A DNA stretch of 64,000 nucleotides, from assembly GCA_034766995.1 (NCBI GenBank), contig CM068323.1, forward strand, positions 19,897,112-19,961,111, given 5' to 3'. The notes beneath the pieces are model-generated. The model ran no database searches. It worked only from the letters and a program-made list of their open reading frames with translations, and was not told the origin of the DNA. The position numbers and the translations under genes are program-made. The stretch comes from Acanthacorydalis orientalis (Eukaryota; Arthropoda; Insecta; Megaloptera; Corydalidae). Of this stretch, positions 41,271-56,866 are shown piece by piece. Position 1 is the first letter of the stretch; every line of letters starts with the position of its first letter.

Positions 41271-41870
41271 TTGATTAATTTCGAAACCCGGCTGTGTATT
41301 AAGAAAGAAAATTGTTTTCGTGCACGGAGCTTATTATATTCGCGACGTGTACATTTCAATTTCCATTACAGAACTTTAATATTGTGTATCTCATCGATCG
41401 TTCACATAAAATTAATCAAAATTTTGTAATTGAATTCACGTACGTTGTAAGTTTCTTTCTGATACTTCACAATCAGTTACTCAAATATGCAAATTAGTTT
41501 AGTATTTTGAATAAAGTGAAAAGAAAAGGGCAAGGGATTCGTGGAATGTGCTCGGGTAAAATAACTTTGTGTTGTGCGGTCTACCGCACAGAGGTTCTGA
41601 CGAACACCGCTAACGTTGCCACCGTTGTCGTTGAACAAAACACCAAATAAACTCGTTTGTACAATCACGTAGATTTCATTTCGAAATTTTGTTATTCTTC
41701 TTATTCGCGTAATAGATTTTGCGGCGACGAGGTAGTGTTGTTTTTGTACTTTCGACGACGTCGACGTGAAAAATACCTACAGTTGATTTTTCATACTCGG
41801 CGTGATAATTTTTTTCAGGATGATTTGAATTACAAATCGTATTACTTTTTCATATTATTCGAATCGAATT
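41271..41870. promoter_or_regulatory. CpG-containing island with inverted repeat
   Basis: GC rises in two blocks (41285-41460 and 41525-41800). A perfect inverted repeat is at 41573-41590, and CGACGACGTCGACG lies near 41753. Short frames on both strands are unrecognised. Confidence 0.35.
41573..41590. repeat. Perfect inverted repeat TGTGCGGT-CT-ACCGCACA
   Basis: Eight-base arms flank two central bases. The CpG-containing arms are unlike the AT-rich background and suggest a dimeric binding site. Confidence 0.8.
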
Positions 41871-42708
41871 AATTAAAATATGTTTTTTTTCTATGCTGAA
41901 CAGATTCACATATGGATTGTTGACTTTATTCAAATATAAACGATTTCGTTTCAAACAAGAATAAAATATATGAACTCGTATTGGTTTATTATATTTTTTC
42001 TATTTGCTTTGCTTCGAAAACAAACCGTTTAATTTGTTCGATTACGTAAATAAACACATTAATATTTCTCAGTTTTTAAAACATTAACAATTCTTTTTGA
42101 TTTTTTTTTGTAATTTATTAAGTTGTTTAATTTGAGTACCGCTCATATTTAATAGTAATACAATGTATTGTTTCTTTGTCAACTTTATAAATTATTATAT
42201 ATATTTTCCTTACTTAATTAAACATATTCAGACGTCTACTTAATAATTATTTCTTAAGATATAGTAAGATTTCTATTTATTTGTTTAATCTATTATTTAT
42301 ATAGATTAATATTTTTAATCATTAACCAATACTTTTACCAATTAATATTACTTTTTACTAATTTTTAATTTTATTTCCTTAATAATATTTTTTAAATATT
42401 GTTTATTTAAAATAAATATATCAAGTTAAAATACTTAGAACTGAGACATTTGATTAAAAATACAATGTTTTATTAAATATTGTATTTTTTTGGTACATAT
42501 CTTACCTTTTTTGAATTATAAAATCATCGTACGTGATAACCAGACTATATCAGAACTAATTTTTCCATGCCACATCTTACCTTATTTGTTATTCATACCG
42601 GAGAATTCTGTACTTTCATAATAAGGTATTTATATACTTTTCTGAGAGGTTATTTTAAATTATCTGAAAAATTATCATGTATATATATATATATTATATA
42701 TATATATC

Positions 42709-42747
<39 letters not shown>

Positions 42748-42885
42748 CATTAATTATAACATAAACTACGTTTTTATAAAATTATTTGCAAATTTGACTG
42801 AAGTAATTTTGTATTCATATGTGTTCTCATATAGTTTTAAATTAGTACTCAAAGTTATATAAAAAGCTATACACAAAAACCGCGT
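41871..42885. other. AT-rich gene-free stretch
   Basis: Interrupted TA arrays at 42680-42742; no gene seen. Confidence 0.6.
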
Positions 42886-43013
42886 CGACATAAGTAAAAC
42901 ACATTAAATATTTAACACATGCCAACAGATGTAATTCGAGCGAAATTAAACTTTACCATCCTGAGATAACTTAAAACCGCGACATGAATTCGTCTCGTAA
43001 AACAACAAATAAA

Positions 43014-43071
<58 letters not shown>

Positions 43072-43445
43072 GTGTATGTATGTATGTATATATCGCCAAA
43101 AAAAGGGTACGGGAGTCAGGGACTTACAGAAAAAAAAATCGCACGCACAAACGAACAAACAAATATACGATCCAGTTTCGTTCGATTATAAATTAAGCCG
43201 AACAGCGCGATAACTTTAAACAAACGTATCCGTTCGGCTGTCCGTCCTTTGTTTCGAGGTGCCGCGTTCGTACCTAGCGACAACAACGTGAAGTGAGCTG
43301 TAAACGATACGCATAACTCTATTACAATGGCGCTTGTGAACACCTGCGCTATCGCCTGCTTCTGAATTTGTGTGATGTACAATGACGTAACAATAGGAGG
43401 TTTACAGAGGTTAAAGCCACCCTCTTCCGCTAAGATGTTATGTTT
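42886..43445. promoter_or_regulatory. CpG island with CRE/ATF-type site
   Basis: A TA array (43017-43061) is followed by CpG-rich DNA. An 8-bp inverted repeat AGCCGAAC/GTTCGGCT spans about 43196-43243. A CRE/ATF-type TGACGTAA lies at 43383-43390. The minus frame 43116-43382 is unrecognised. Promoter or enhancer inferred. Confidence 0.4.
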
Positions 43446-45518
43446 TGTTACTTAAGAAATATATATATATATATAAAGTGGTAACATGAATAGCCTTGTA
43501 GTGTTATGGTCTAGAAACAATTATTTCTAAAATACTATCTCCTCTGTTTCCGATATCTAAAATTATTGGAGATGTTATCAATTTCGAATTGAAGATATTT
43601 CTTGTACAACGTGTATACACGGTACTCGATTTAATCTAATATCCGATGAAATAAATCATTGAATAGAAAGAATTGAATTGATTTTGACTCTAAATCGTTT
43701 CAGAAATTAATTAGATTTTAATTATCCCTTAAGTCACATTTGAAATGAACAGATTTATATATATATATATATATTAAATTAATCTTTTCAATAATTCTAT
43801 TTTTTCTAAATATATATGAAAAAATATAGTTATTAAACATTTTTAATATCTCTTAAAAATATCTTTTAATATTATAAGGAAAATATAATTATATTTTTAA
43901 GAAATTTATTGGCAGCTAACGTATTAATTGAATTCAATTTGACTCTAAACTTCTGAAAATTAATTTGTTATCATGATATCGTGCAAAACCTCACCACTTT
44001 ATCACAGTATCGCTCCTTAAAAAATATACAATTGCTTTACTAACACTAATTGCATTATAAATCAATTTTTTTATTAAATATTAGAAACATAAAAAGGTAT
44101 TTTTATAAAAAAAGATGTGACAGAATTTATCCACTTCACTCAATCAAAAAATAGATATTTATGTACGTTAAAAACAATTTTAAATTTTAATTACAAAAAT
44201 ATATCTAACTCTAAATTTAGAGAGGTTGTTTTAATTTTTAATTCAAAAAAAATTGTATTAATATCTGCAAATAGAAATGTAATATTATAGAAACTAAATA
44301 ATCTTTTATTAAATTTCTTATAGTATTGTCTCAGCCGACAAACTAATTTTTTTATTAAATTAATTTTCAATATTTATTAGTTTGTATCAATTAATTCTAT
44401 ATATTTATAATAAATATTAATTCATGTTATATTACATTATATATATATATATATAAATATTAATTTTTATACAAAAATTAAGTTAAAATTTTAAGTTAAT
44501 ATTGTTACCAACGTTCAAGTATTTTATTTTATTTAATAAATGATTTTTCATCCAAATTATAATTCTTGTGTGTGAATAAATTTCATTTAAAATTACAAAT
44601 TGTATATAAAATTTAATAATATAAATGTCCAAGTCAGAAGATTTTATAAAAAGTTGTGCAATATTAACTACAAAAGAATAGCTATTTTACTTGAATATCT
44701 TCTGCTCTTCTAAAATGTAACTTAAAAATAAACAATTCCCACATTGATGCGTATCATTTCTATCTTTCACCTGTGATAAACGAGTCGTATCTAGTAAAAG
44801 ACATTCTCTTTTTCTCTTGAAAGACAGTTTTCCGATTTGTTTATAATAAGAAGTAGGCAGAAACTTTATCACAGGTCTGTTCGAAAAACGAATTTTATTG
44901 ATTTTCAGAAAACTAGTATTCGGATTCTGAACATCTAATAATATCTTAATATCCAATATAATAGTATATATAAAAAAAATCTTTAACAAAGTATTATTTT
45001 AATAAGAAACACTACAAATTTAATTAATCTTCTAATCTAATTATTTTAAAAGTACAGTGAAGATTCTATCAGGAAAAAAAACCTTTAAATGATACTAAAA
45101 TGGACGATACTGAAAATTATGTCGATTATTTTTCATTTCAATGATAAATATTTATGTATTGTAAAGAATGCGATAATGGATAATGCACTATTGAGTGTTT
45201 CAAAGCATATCGCATTGTGCAACATTTTTTAATTACACCATTTAATCAAAATTCAATAAAACACATTCGTTTCTATGAAAAAATTGCATTTAAAAACCGT
45301 TCTACCCGTTTGAACGTGGATACAGTAATTAATATACAAGTGCTGGTAATGATACAATTTTTAATCGTGTTATTGATGAAAATTATGAAATATCATTTCT
45401 CTAGTAATTGAAATTTGTACCATGATAAATGAGTGAATTTCATTTTAATGATTTAAATGGTACTTTAATTTTTAGTTTATCATATATATGCGGTATATAT
45501 ATATATACCGCATATCTA

Positions 45519-45555
<37 letters not shown>

Positions 45556-46379
45556 TATAAATTTAACTGAATTATAAATCAATTATTTTATTACATGAAT
45601 AATTTTACTGAACGAATTTGTATTCATTTTATAAATTATACATTATTATTTATTTTAGAAATGAGTTTAATTTTAAGTATATAATATTTTCATTCATTTC
45701 ATAAATTATACAAAAATATGAATTGAATCTATACAAGTGACTAATAATAGATATCTTTAAAGAAGAATGAATTCCGAAGTATGATTCATTTTTCATATTC
45801 AGGTTTTAAAGATGAACACATTTAGGATTTTTCCATAAACTAAAGACACTATTTTTGACAGATCTGTATAATTGCCATAATGATAAATTTTTTAGCAGAA
45901 ATTTAATTTAATTTAATAAGGGTTGAACTTGAAGTATTTTTTGATAAATTATTTAAAAATAAATTAAAGCAATATATATATATATATATATTACATATTT
46001 ATTTAGTGAAAAAATATTATTAAGATTTTATATCAATAATTTTATCATTTGATTTTTAAATTGGTATTTTATTCAGTTATAGAGTTCTTGTTTTTAATAG
46101 CTACTTTAATTTACAATTTTTACCAAATTTTATGAGCACTTCAGATTTATAGAAAATTACAGAAATGTGTTTAAAGATAAAGCATGTCCAAATAAGAGCT
46201 CGTCATCGTTACAGCAAATAAACCACTTATAAGTGATATAATTAGTGGGATTAATATGATATTAAAAATATCTAATAATGTAATGGTTATAATCTTCTGA
46301 AATTTGTATTCACTTTGAGTATAAAGTTTCCTTCACATTATTCAGTTTGCTGTTATATATTTATATGTATATCTATCTA

Positions 46380-46443
<64 letters not shown>

Positions 46444-46550
46444 TATATACATATATACAAACTAATTAGAAATGGGAACTATTAAGATCACGTCAATATA
46501 TTTATTAAAGCTGTATTATAAAGCACAACATCCTGAGAGCTGCTCATTTA
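43446..46550. other. AT-rich gene-free stretch
   Basis: TA arrays lie near 43461-43476, 43756-43773, 44441-44456, 45518-45551, 45971-45990 and 46384-46456. The 30-bp palindrome at 45486-45515 lies here. The frame at 44687-44989 is unrecognised. No gene seen. Confidence 0.65.
45486..45515. repeat. 30-bp perfect palindrome with GCGG/CCGC shoulders
   Basis: An alternating TA core is flanked by GCGG and CCGC and then ATAT, giving exact self-complementarity over 30 bp. Confidence 0.88.
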
Positions 46551-47060
46551 GTTACAGCATCTTGTAAAATTGATAAAGACCGTTGACTTGTTTACCCGTA
46601 CCATATTTTAAATCAAACAGCACATACGCCACTGCTCGTAAACTGTGTGTGTGTGTGTGTAGCTACCTACGCGTATAGATTTACATGTCAAATATTCTAC
46701 CGATGGGTGATATAACAATAAATCAGGTGTTTTGCTGGCACTGTAGGGCAAGCCGGAAGCGTTGGCTGGATTGAGCGCGCGCGCGAATCTCTAGAGGGTA
46801 TACGTGATTGTTGCGTGCTTTGATTGCCATCAACTTACAATTAATTGGTACAATATGAATGTGTATGACGAACGTATTCATTTTCTACATTTGTTATAGA
46901 CGTTCTGTGTTTAAGTTTATTTGTTTTATGTCGATGATCGACAACAGTATCGGAAAATATTGCCTGTTATGGAAAATATTGATGGTCGGTGGATCGACAG
47001 TACATTCGATATATATAACAAAGATTGTACTTGTCTTTTGAATAAATAACATATTTGAAA
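46551..47060. promoter_or_regulatory. GC-raised island with (GC)n run
   Basis: An alternating GCGCGCGCGCG at 46775-46785 has Z-DNA potential. A palindromic homeodomain-type CAATTAATTG is at 46838-46847, and a GT run lies near 46645. No recognised coding region. Confidence 0.35.
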
Positions 47061-48617
47061 CGTATAATCTGGAACGAGTTTACTGTTTGTTTTTATTTCT
47101 GAAATATATAACATTAATAACAATAAAATTGGAAATATTTTCAGCTATTGCTAAAGTGATTTTTTATCTAAAATCTATTTGCTGTCTCTCTTTCTCACAC
47201 TCTCTCGCTCTCTTTCTCTCCCTCTCTCCCTATAACATTTTTAAAGAATAGGTATAACATTTTTTATTGAATTGTGTTTTTAGATTAGATATCGGATTAT
47301 TAATAAAAAGTATGTACACTAGGAAAGTATGTTCTAAAAACGAGCACTTTAATTTCCACTATTAAGAACATAAATCGAATATCTATCATTCTGGTTAAAA
47401 CTGAGGTCAGCTCACCTATTCACATATATTAGATGTTTGTAGCTCTTCAACCATAAATCCATTGTTTATAATGAATTAGTTGTATCTATATAGCCAAGTA
47501 TTGTACACAAATGACCAAACATGCGTTTAATCTGGCAATATTAGGCTACGTTAGTATGATGTATTTGTCCCATACATAGTTAGTGTCATCTATTTGATGT
47601 TCTCATTATAGATATAATTCTGTCAAAGACAAGATTATTGTTTCATTACATTGTTTGATCTGCTAACGATTGATATTAATTATTATTTATTCAGTCATAT
47701 TGGGTGAAATTATTCTATAAATCGATACAAGAAAGAAATCTTGAAAATTTACTACATTACTAGTTCAGTAATTCTTATAGTTATAAAGGCAGTAACATTT
47801 TTTTTATATAATTTAAAATGAATAAACAATTAATATTTTATTGATACCTGACCTGAACTGCATTTATAATCAAGTGAAATTATTGAAACATTTCTTATTC
47901 AACTGATATTATTTAAACATTTAAATACACACGTTTATTATTTTTAACATATATTATTAATTTACTTTATATAAAATGAGAAATCGTCTTCCGTTTCAAA
48001 CTAATTATCGGCCTGTACATACATAACGTGCGTGTTTATTCATAATTTTCGTAAATTAATTGAAATATTTCATTTCGAAGACTTACATTATCCATTTGAT
48101 TGAAATGTTACATATTTTTTTTAATTTACATACAGTATTTTGTTAATGATGCTTTTTGTTCAAATCTGATCCGATTAAAACCTTATTAGTGTCTTTATTG
48201 ATTTCTATAACATCGAAAAGAGGGTATTTATTTATAAACGGCTCGTATGTTATTTTATTTGAATCAATAGAGTAAACGATATATTTAAGTACTGATATAA
48301 AAATAAATCGTTTTATTTTTAGAAAGTTTGTATATAAGTCGTAATAATATAAATACTCATAAAGTATATAGAAAACTGGAATTTTCTACTATGCGTGACT
48401 GTATATTATTATTTTTTAATCGTTTATTTACTTAGCGTGAATGGATGAAATATTTTAATTGGTCTACTAATGCATTATTTATTTTTATTGAAGTAATTAA
48501 ATACCAACAAATGCATTCAACTAAATTGCTTTATTTTACATATTATATAGTAAAATCTTCTTTCTTGGAGAAAAAATATTAGTATAATTTAAAATGAATT
48601 AGAATAAATATGTATCT

Positions 48618-48670
<53 letters not shown>

Positions 48671-49195
48671 TTGCAAAAGTAACATCTCTAAAAAAAAATA
48701 TTTATGAATAAATTTTTTTTAAGACTGACAATTTAATTTATTCTTTTTAAAAATGAATAAAATATCGTTTATTTAAAAAATATATTTATTGCTGCAAAAA
48801 AATAAATAAAATGAATATATAATTAATTTTTTTGTAATGAAAGATGAAAACAAAAAGAGTATCTGTTAATTTCTTATTCAAACTCAAATAATAATTTATG
48901 TATCATAAAAATATGTTCTATTTTACATAAAAGTACTTATATGAAATATTTTTAAAATGATAGAAAGATATTTCGAACAGTAATTTCTGTATATTTTATA
49001 GGAATATTTTTATTTATAGATAATATTTCCTGTAATCAAATATTATTTAGAATTATTTGTATCTAATATAATTTCATAAAAAAACATTAATATTTATTTA
49101 CAACCATTAATAAATATTAAAACAATAATATATTCGGTGAAGTCAGAGATATTTTTTTAATCTTCTCTATCTATTATTTTTTAAAACGAACATAT

Positions 49196-49242
<47 letters not shown>

Positions 49243-49400
49243 TATAAACAAAACGAACATAGTATAAATATACTGAACTGCACGAAAATTCAACAACGTA
49301 AACATCAATATACATTTAAATTAATATTTGAACTATATCTGCATTGAATGAAAAGAGAACTTAATAGTATATTTAATTGAATAGAGTACGACTATATATA
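47061..49400. other. AT-rich gene-free stretch
   Basis: A 50-nt polypyrimidine tract (CTCTCT type) is at 47181-47232. TA arrays lie at 48620-48664 and 49198-49240. No gene seen. Confidence 0.65.
47181..47232. repeat. Polypyrimidine (CT)n-rich tract
   Basis: An almost pure C/T run with scattered A and G interruptions; it has triplex-forming (H-DNA) potential or could bind GAGA-type factors on the complementary strand. Confidence 0.85.
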
Positions 49401-49880
49401 AAAAGGACATAAATAAACGAAATCATCTCAGTATTTATAACAACAAATGGAAAACGAAACGACAGATCTCAGGTGTGGCACGTTTGAAACACACACATAT
49501 TGAACAAGAATAAACTACTGTAAACTGCATTGTGAACAATTTCAAAAGTAATTTAAGTACTTTTTCTCCATTACAATGTAACGTAGAGGCAGACACATGT
49601 TCTTGAATTAAACCTGGGGACCATGTGTTCCGTTCACGACCGCCGTAATAGAACGGACCGATTCTAACGCCACAAGACTGACGTAGATAAACCGGGAGCA
49701 ATCAATCGTGCGTTTATCAAAGGAGGGTTATCTGAGGTTTTGTACGTCGTCCTTCCTCATTCGTCGCGTTTCTCTCATTCCCTTCTTCTGTTTTCTGATT
49801 CGAGACGAAATTACATTTGATCTGTTAATGTATTGAATCGGGACATACGTTTGATAAGTTTGATGTTTTATACATTTCGA
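49401..49880. promoter_or_regulatory. CpG-containing island
   Basis: Raised GC at 49580-49810 with a 7-bp inverted repeat TCCGTTC/GAACGGA near 49629-49657. The minus-strand frame 49435-49701 (88 residues) is unrecognised. Confidence 0.3.
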
Positions 49881-50493
49881 ATTCATGTCACATTTTTTTT
49901 ATCTCAGTATAACATACACATACGTATATATATATATATATAATAAATTATTCACTTCGTTTACTTTAAATATAAAAACCAATGTTTCGAAAATGTTAAA
50001 TTTTTTGAAAAATAAATACAACAAAAGTTCACTTTTTAAGTTTGTATTAATTTTTTCTCAAAAATAATAAACCAACATTTTACTTAAAAGGATTATAAGA
50101 GAATTGAATAAATAATTGTCTTTTTTAATTTGACTCTTCATGATTTTTAACGGAATTCATTTCAAAACTGACATTCCATGTTTAGATTTATTCTTAATTC
50201 ATAAAAATTCTTAAAATAGCTACTATAATGTTCAACAATACTTGTAGATTACGATTTATAGTTTCCTAGATAAATCAATCCTTTTACTCTTGACAGAACG
50301 TATTCAATTAAATGCACGTAACCAAAATAATATATAATACTTAATTATTTTATGGATGGAATTGATTTGTTGTACAAGCTTTACATGTTAAAGAAATAAT
50401 ATCATGCAAGATTCTATTGTAATATCAATTATAAACGTATTCAAATTTACATATTTCTGCACTTTGTTTCTTTATTGATTGCTTCATTGTTAT

Positions 50494-50545
<52 letters not shown>

Positions 50546-50620
50546 CTGTGTGTCAATTATAAATGTTTTAAAAATACAGAACAAGTCGATACGTACTTTA
50601 AATTATAATTTTCAATACAA
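49881..50620. other. AT-rich gene-free stretch
   Basis: TA array at 50497-50544. No gene seen. Confidence 0.6.
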
Positions 50621-51060
50621 TCCATGCATGTAAAACGAAACAAGAAACCATAAAAACATTTCAGATTCGAACGAGTAGAGTGTACCCACCACCGGTACCG
50701 TTTTGTCATGAAAAATAAATCTCAATGTTATAGCGGCGCACATTCGAAGCGTTCAAGTCAAAAACGTGCTTTACGTACAGATTTTTTTACTTTATTTCCT
50801 ACCGGTGCATAAACAAGTCTATCTGTATTGTGTTAGTGAGAAATGTGCGAACGCATATGAAAGCAAATGGAGACTCATGTGACAGCCATTTAGGAAGCAC
50901 TTAAGTCTATTCGATAAGAACTATGATGTGCGCAATAAATCACTTACATCATTCTTAAAAAATATGTGTGTGACGATGGTTTAGTAACATGAATAAAAAT
51001 TGCATTATTAATGTTCAATATGGAAATTTATATGAAATACAAATCATCGAAACTTGATAA
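50621..51060. promoter_or_regulatory. Small GC-raised island
   Basis: Contains CCACCACCGGTACCG near 50687, with raised CpG to about 50870. No open frame of note. Confidence 0.25.
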
Positions 51061-51068
51061 AAACATTG

Positions 51069-51752
51069 TAAAATTAATAAATAGATAATATAAAAAATAG
51101 TTATATTAACTTATAGTTAAAGTATTGTAGAAGTAAAATAGATTGTTATATGTGTGTGTATGTATTGCATGTTTGTATTTCTTGTTGATTTCTGTGAACT
51201 GTGTACTTGTGATGTTCATCTTTCACTTTGTTGGTCCGAGGCTGGATTGTTTAACTTGGTATTGACTATCTGCGTTCTCGTGCACTCACTCCTACAGGCG
51301 GCCCATCGTCGTTCCTTTAAATTCGTTGAAAAGCTATAATGACAGAAATAGTTTCGTCATCAAAGAAATTAATAAATCCCTTGCTAGTAATTTAAAAAGA
51401 AGTACTTTTTCTTTAATACATCTTATCTCAAATCATTTCTTGCCTCTATTTTTATTTCTAACAGTCTTCTAGGAAATAATGGCAAAAATTAACTTGTTAT
51501 CAGTTAATAAAGTATTTCTCGAAAATATTGTGAAGGATGGGTTGCTTAACTGGATGATTCACTATTCACGTTTTCATATACTCCTCTCTAGATTATTCCT
51601 TTAAACTGGATGAAAAGCTATAATGACAGAAACAGTTTTATCATCAAAGAAATTAAATACTTTGCTAGTTATTTAAAAAGAAGTACTTTTTCTATAATAC
51701 ATCTTATCTCAAATCAATTCTTTTTTATTTCTATTAGTCCTATAAGTAATAA

Positions 51753-51812
<60 letters not shown>

Positions 51813-52130
51813 TATTGGTATCATTTGATAAAAAAATTGATAAAAAGATTCAAAATTTAATAAGTAGATAATAATATGAAAAATATTTAAACTAACTTAT
51901 AGTAAAAGTAATGTAGAAGTAAAATAGAAGTTAATACATATATATATATATATATATATACACATAATGTGTGCGTCCTGCATGTTTATATTTTTAGATG
52001 ATTTTCTGTTATACTATATACTTCCGATGCTACCTTTATTTTTCGTTTGATATAAATAACTTGCTTTTAGAACACAGAATAGCAGGCAGATTCCTTGTTA
52101 TAATTTACTTCTAACAGAAATTGACATTTA
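51069..52130. repeat. Three-copy degenerate local duplication
   Basis: Segment A (51069-51180) recurs at 51851-51985, sharing GTAGAAGTAAAATAG at 51127 and 51913. Segment B (about 51300-51480) recurs at about 51585-51755 (offset 281-284). B shares GAAAAGCTATAATGACAGAA and AAAAAGAAGTACTTTTTCT. A truncated A-like remnant near 51484-51520 sits between the two B copies, so the layout is A-B, a-B, A. The third B is not clearly recognisable. No coding frame is preserved between copies. A TA array (51754-51806) splits the second and third copies. Confidence 0.8.
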
Positions 52131-52258
52131 ATATGTAAAAATATCTATAGTTATTTAATAAAAACATACACTAATTACAAATTAAACTTAAGTTACAGTT
52201 TTTTCTAAATGAAATATATATTTATTTATATATTTGAAAATTCACTTCATATATATAG

Positions 52259-52293
<35 letters not shown>

Positions 52294-52594
52294 ATAACAG
52301 TTTGAAGATTTTTCTTAACAAATACACAACACGATACAGTTGGCTTTTATAATCGAATGAACACATGTTTTAGTTAAAATTACATTTTACGCAATGCCAT
52401 TTATATTTTTTAAACAAAAAATATACTACATATTTTACGGATTTTATAACGCAATCTTGTTTTAAAACCGTTTAAAACTTTTTCGAAAAACATGAAAAAA
52501 TATTTAATCGAAAACGCCAATATTTACGGCAATAATTCCACGTATTCAATACAATTCCATTGGTCACATTATTGTAGGCGATAGTATGTATATC

Positions 52595-52640
<46 letters not shown>
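52131..52640. other. AT-rich stretch with TA arrays
   Basis: TA arrays at 52261-52290 and 52596-52642. The minus-strand frame 52472-52681 is partly array translation. Confidence 0.6.
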
Positions 52641-52646
<6 letters not shown>

Positions 52647-53560
52647 GTGTGTGATATGTATGTATATAAGGGTCCACACAAGGGTCACATATCGAGGCTT
52701 ATTCATACGGCAGTTATGTTCGGTTCGCGCGTATTACAGGTGTCCATGATACCGGAGTTACACGGCCTACTGTAACAGCCAACTACCGGCGAAAGCTCCA
52801 TGGAAAGGCGGGCGAGAAAGCTCGCTAGTCGACCACGCTGCTGCTGGCTTTGATTTACGACCAATATCTTTATGGTTGCTTCGTGTTGGCTATAATCGAT
52901 AGTAGCTATAAAATAATCTCGTGATTGTGATCCGGTCGTAGCGCGGCGTGAATCTATAGGGATAACATGGAACGAAAACGAATGGGAAGAGGTCGTCGCG
53001 CAAGAAACTAAATTGTCGTAGTAATAGCATGTTCGTAGAATTCTAATTAAGTTTCGTTTATTGCGCTTTAAAGTAGAAAGTCATAGTCCGACGCCCATGC
53101 GACTGTACGTGTATGTCTGTGTGTGTGTGTCTGTTGGTTTTGACCGTGTCGCCTAGAATCCCTTATAAACGTTTGCCAACTTTATTATTGAAGAGGATGG
53201 GCGATAATAGAAAATGGTTAGAGAAATTGAAAGTCGATAGGTAGTTAATCCCTGCTATTGAATGTTCAATATTGATTTAAGTTCAAGTTTAATGAATTTA
53301 TCTATGAATTAATTAATGAGATCGTGAAATATGTCCGTTCGGCATTTATTAGTTTTGGCAGTCATTGGAACACAATAACCAATAGATATTCTGTGAAGAT
53401 AATAAAATAAGTTTGAACGCTTATTAGAAATGTTTATTGGCGATTAGTAATTAAATTCATTATTACAGTTAAATTTTATAGGGAGAACAGTTGTCGACAA
53501 TATTTGTGTTAATAAAGTAATTTCAACTAGATTCAAGCAAATTTGAAAGACATATTATTA
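52641..53560 (+). promoter_or_regulatory. CpG island with DRE-like and TATA motifs
   Basis: Dense CpG from 52700 to 53170. A DRE-like ATCGATA lies at 52895-52901, followed by TATAAAAT at 52907-52914. A tiny basic frame, MERKRMGRGRRARN, follows at 52967-53011, and another short basic frame is at 52800-52853. A 5-bp hairpin GCGAG-AAAG-CTCGC lies near 52819. Motif order suggests a plus-strand promoter, but no first coding exon or convincing donor follows. Confidence 0.35.
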
Positions 53561-56130
<2,570 letters not shown>

Positions 56131-56570
56131 TATGTCTTTACACAGTGAGAGTTTGACACACACACACACACATACATACATACACAGTTACAGATTTCAA
56201 AACATGAAACTTTTATTTTCATTCAGTGAAGGATAATAGACATTCAATTACGGAAACGCCTATACCGAACGCTTATTTTGTTTTTTTGGATAAAGGCGTG
56301 CGTGACTATTGCACCGTATTATTCTTTTATATAGTGAAAATCGTCACGCACAGAAGACAAACAACAGAAGTATATGATGATATCATGTTTACCTCAAGTG
56401 TGACACGTTACTAGCGTAAATGTTAAATTAATCAAATATTTTCTTTCCACCGAACGTCATAATAGAAATAAACGTTGGAGCAATTCCGAGACGATCAATT
56501 ATATTTACCTACTACAATCCACTACTGTTCATTCGAATGTGTGTTTTATCTTCGTAACTTACTATCCAAA
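56131..56570. promoter_or_regulatory. Island with CA run and 9-bp hairpin
   Basis: (CA)n and (CATA)n occupy 56157-56183. A perfect 9-bp inverted repeat GTGCGTGAC/GTCACGCAC spans 56298-56351. The frame 56226-56414 is unrecognised. Confidence 0.3.
56298..56351. repeat. Hairpin, 9-bp perfect stem, partly extendable
   Basis: GTGCGTGAC pairs with GTCACGCAC; inner CAC/GTG pairing extends the stem imperfectly. It is at the lower end of pre-miRNA size, and neither arm matches a miRNA I recognise. Confidence 0.6.
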
Positions 56571-56806
56571 AAGATATTTTATTCAGTTTAAGTCCAAAGA
56601 CACATTATTAATGTGTAAGCAATTTACTAAACTAGTATGAATGTATAATTTTTAATATTAACAACGCAAAAAAGCTGACCTAGTTTCACTCAATTATAGC
56701 TTGAATATTGATTAAGACCAATAACGTTTCTTTTCACTATGAAACAGGTCTGACTTTATATACTTGTTTATGAACTTTTAACGATTTTAAAATACAGTTA
56801 CTATCA

Positions 56807-56866
<60 letters not shown>

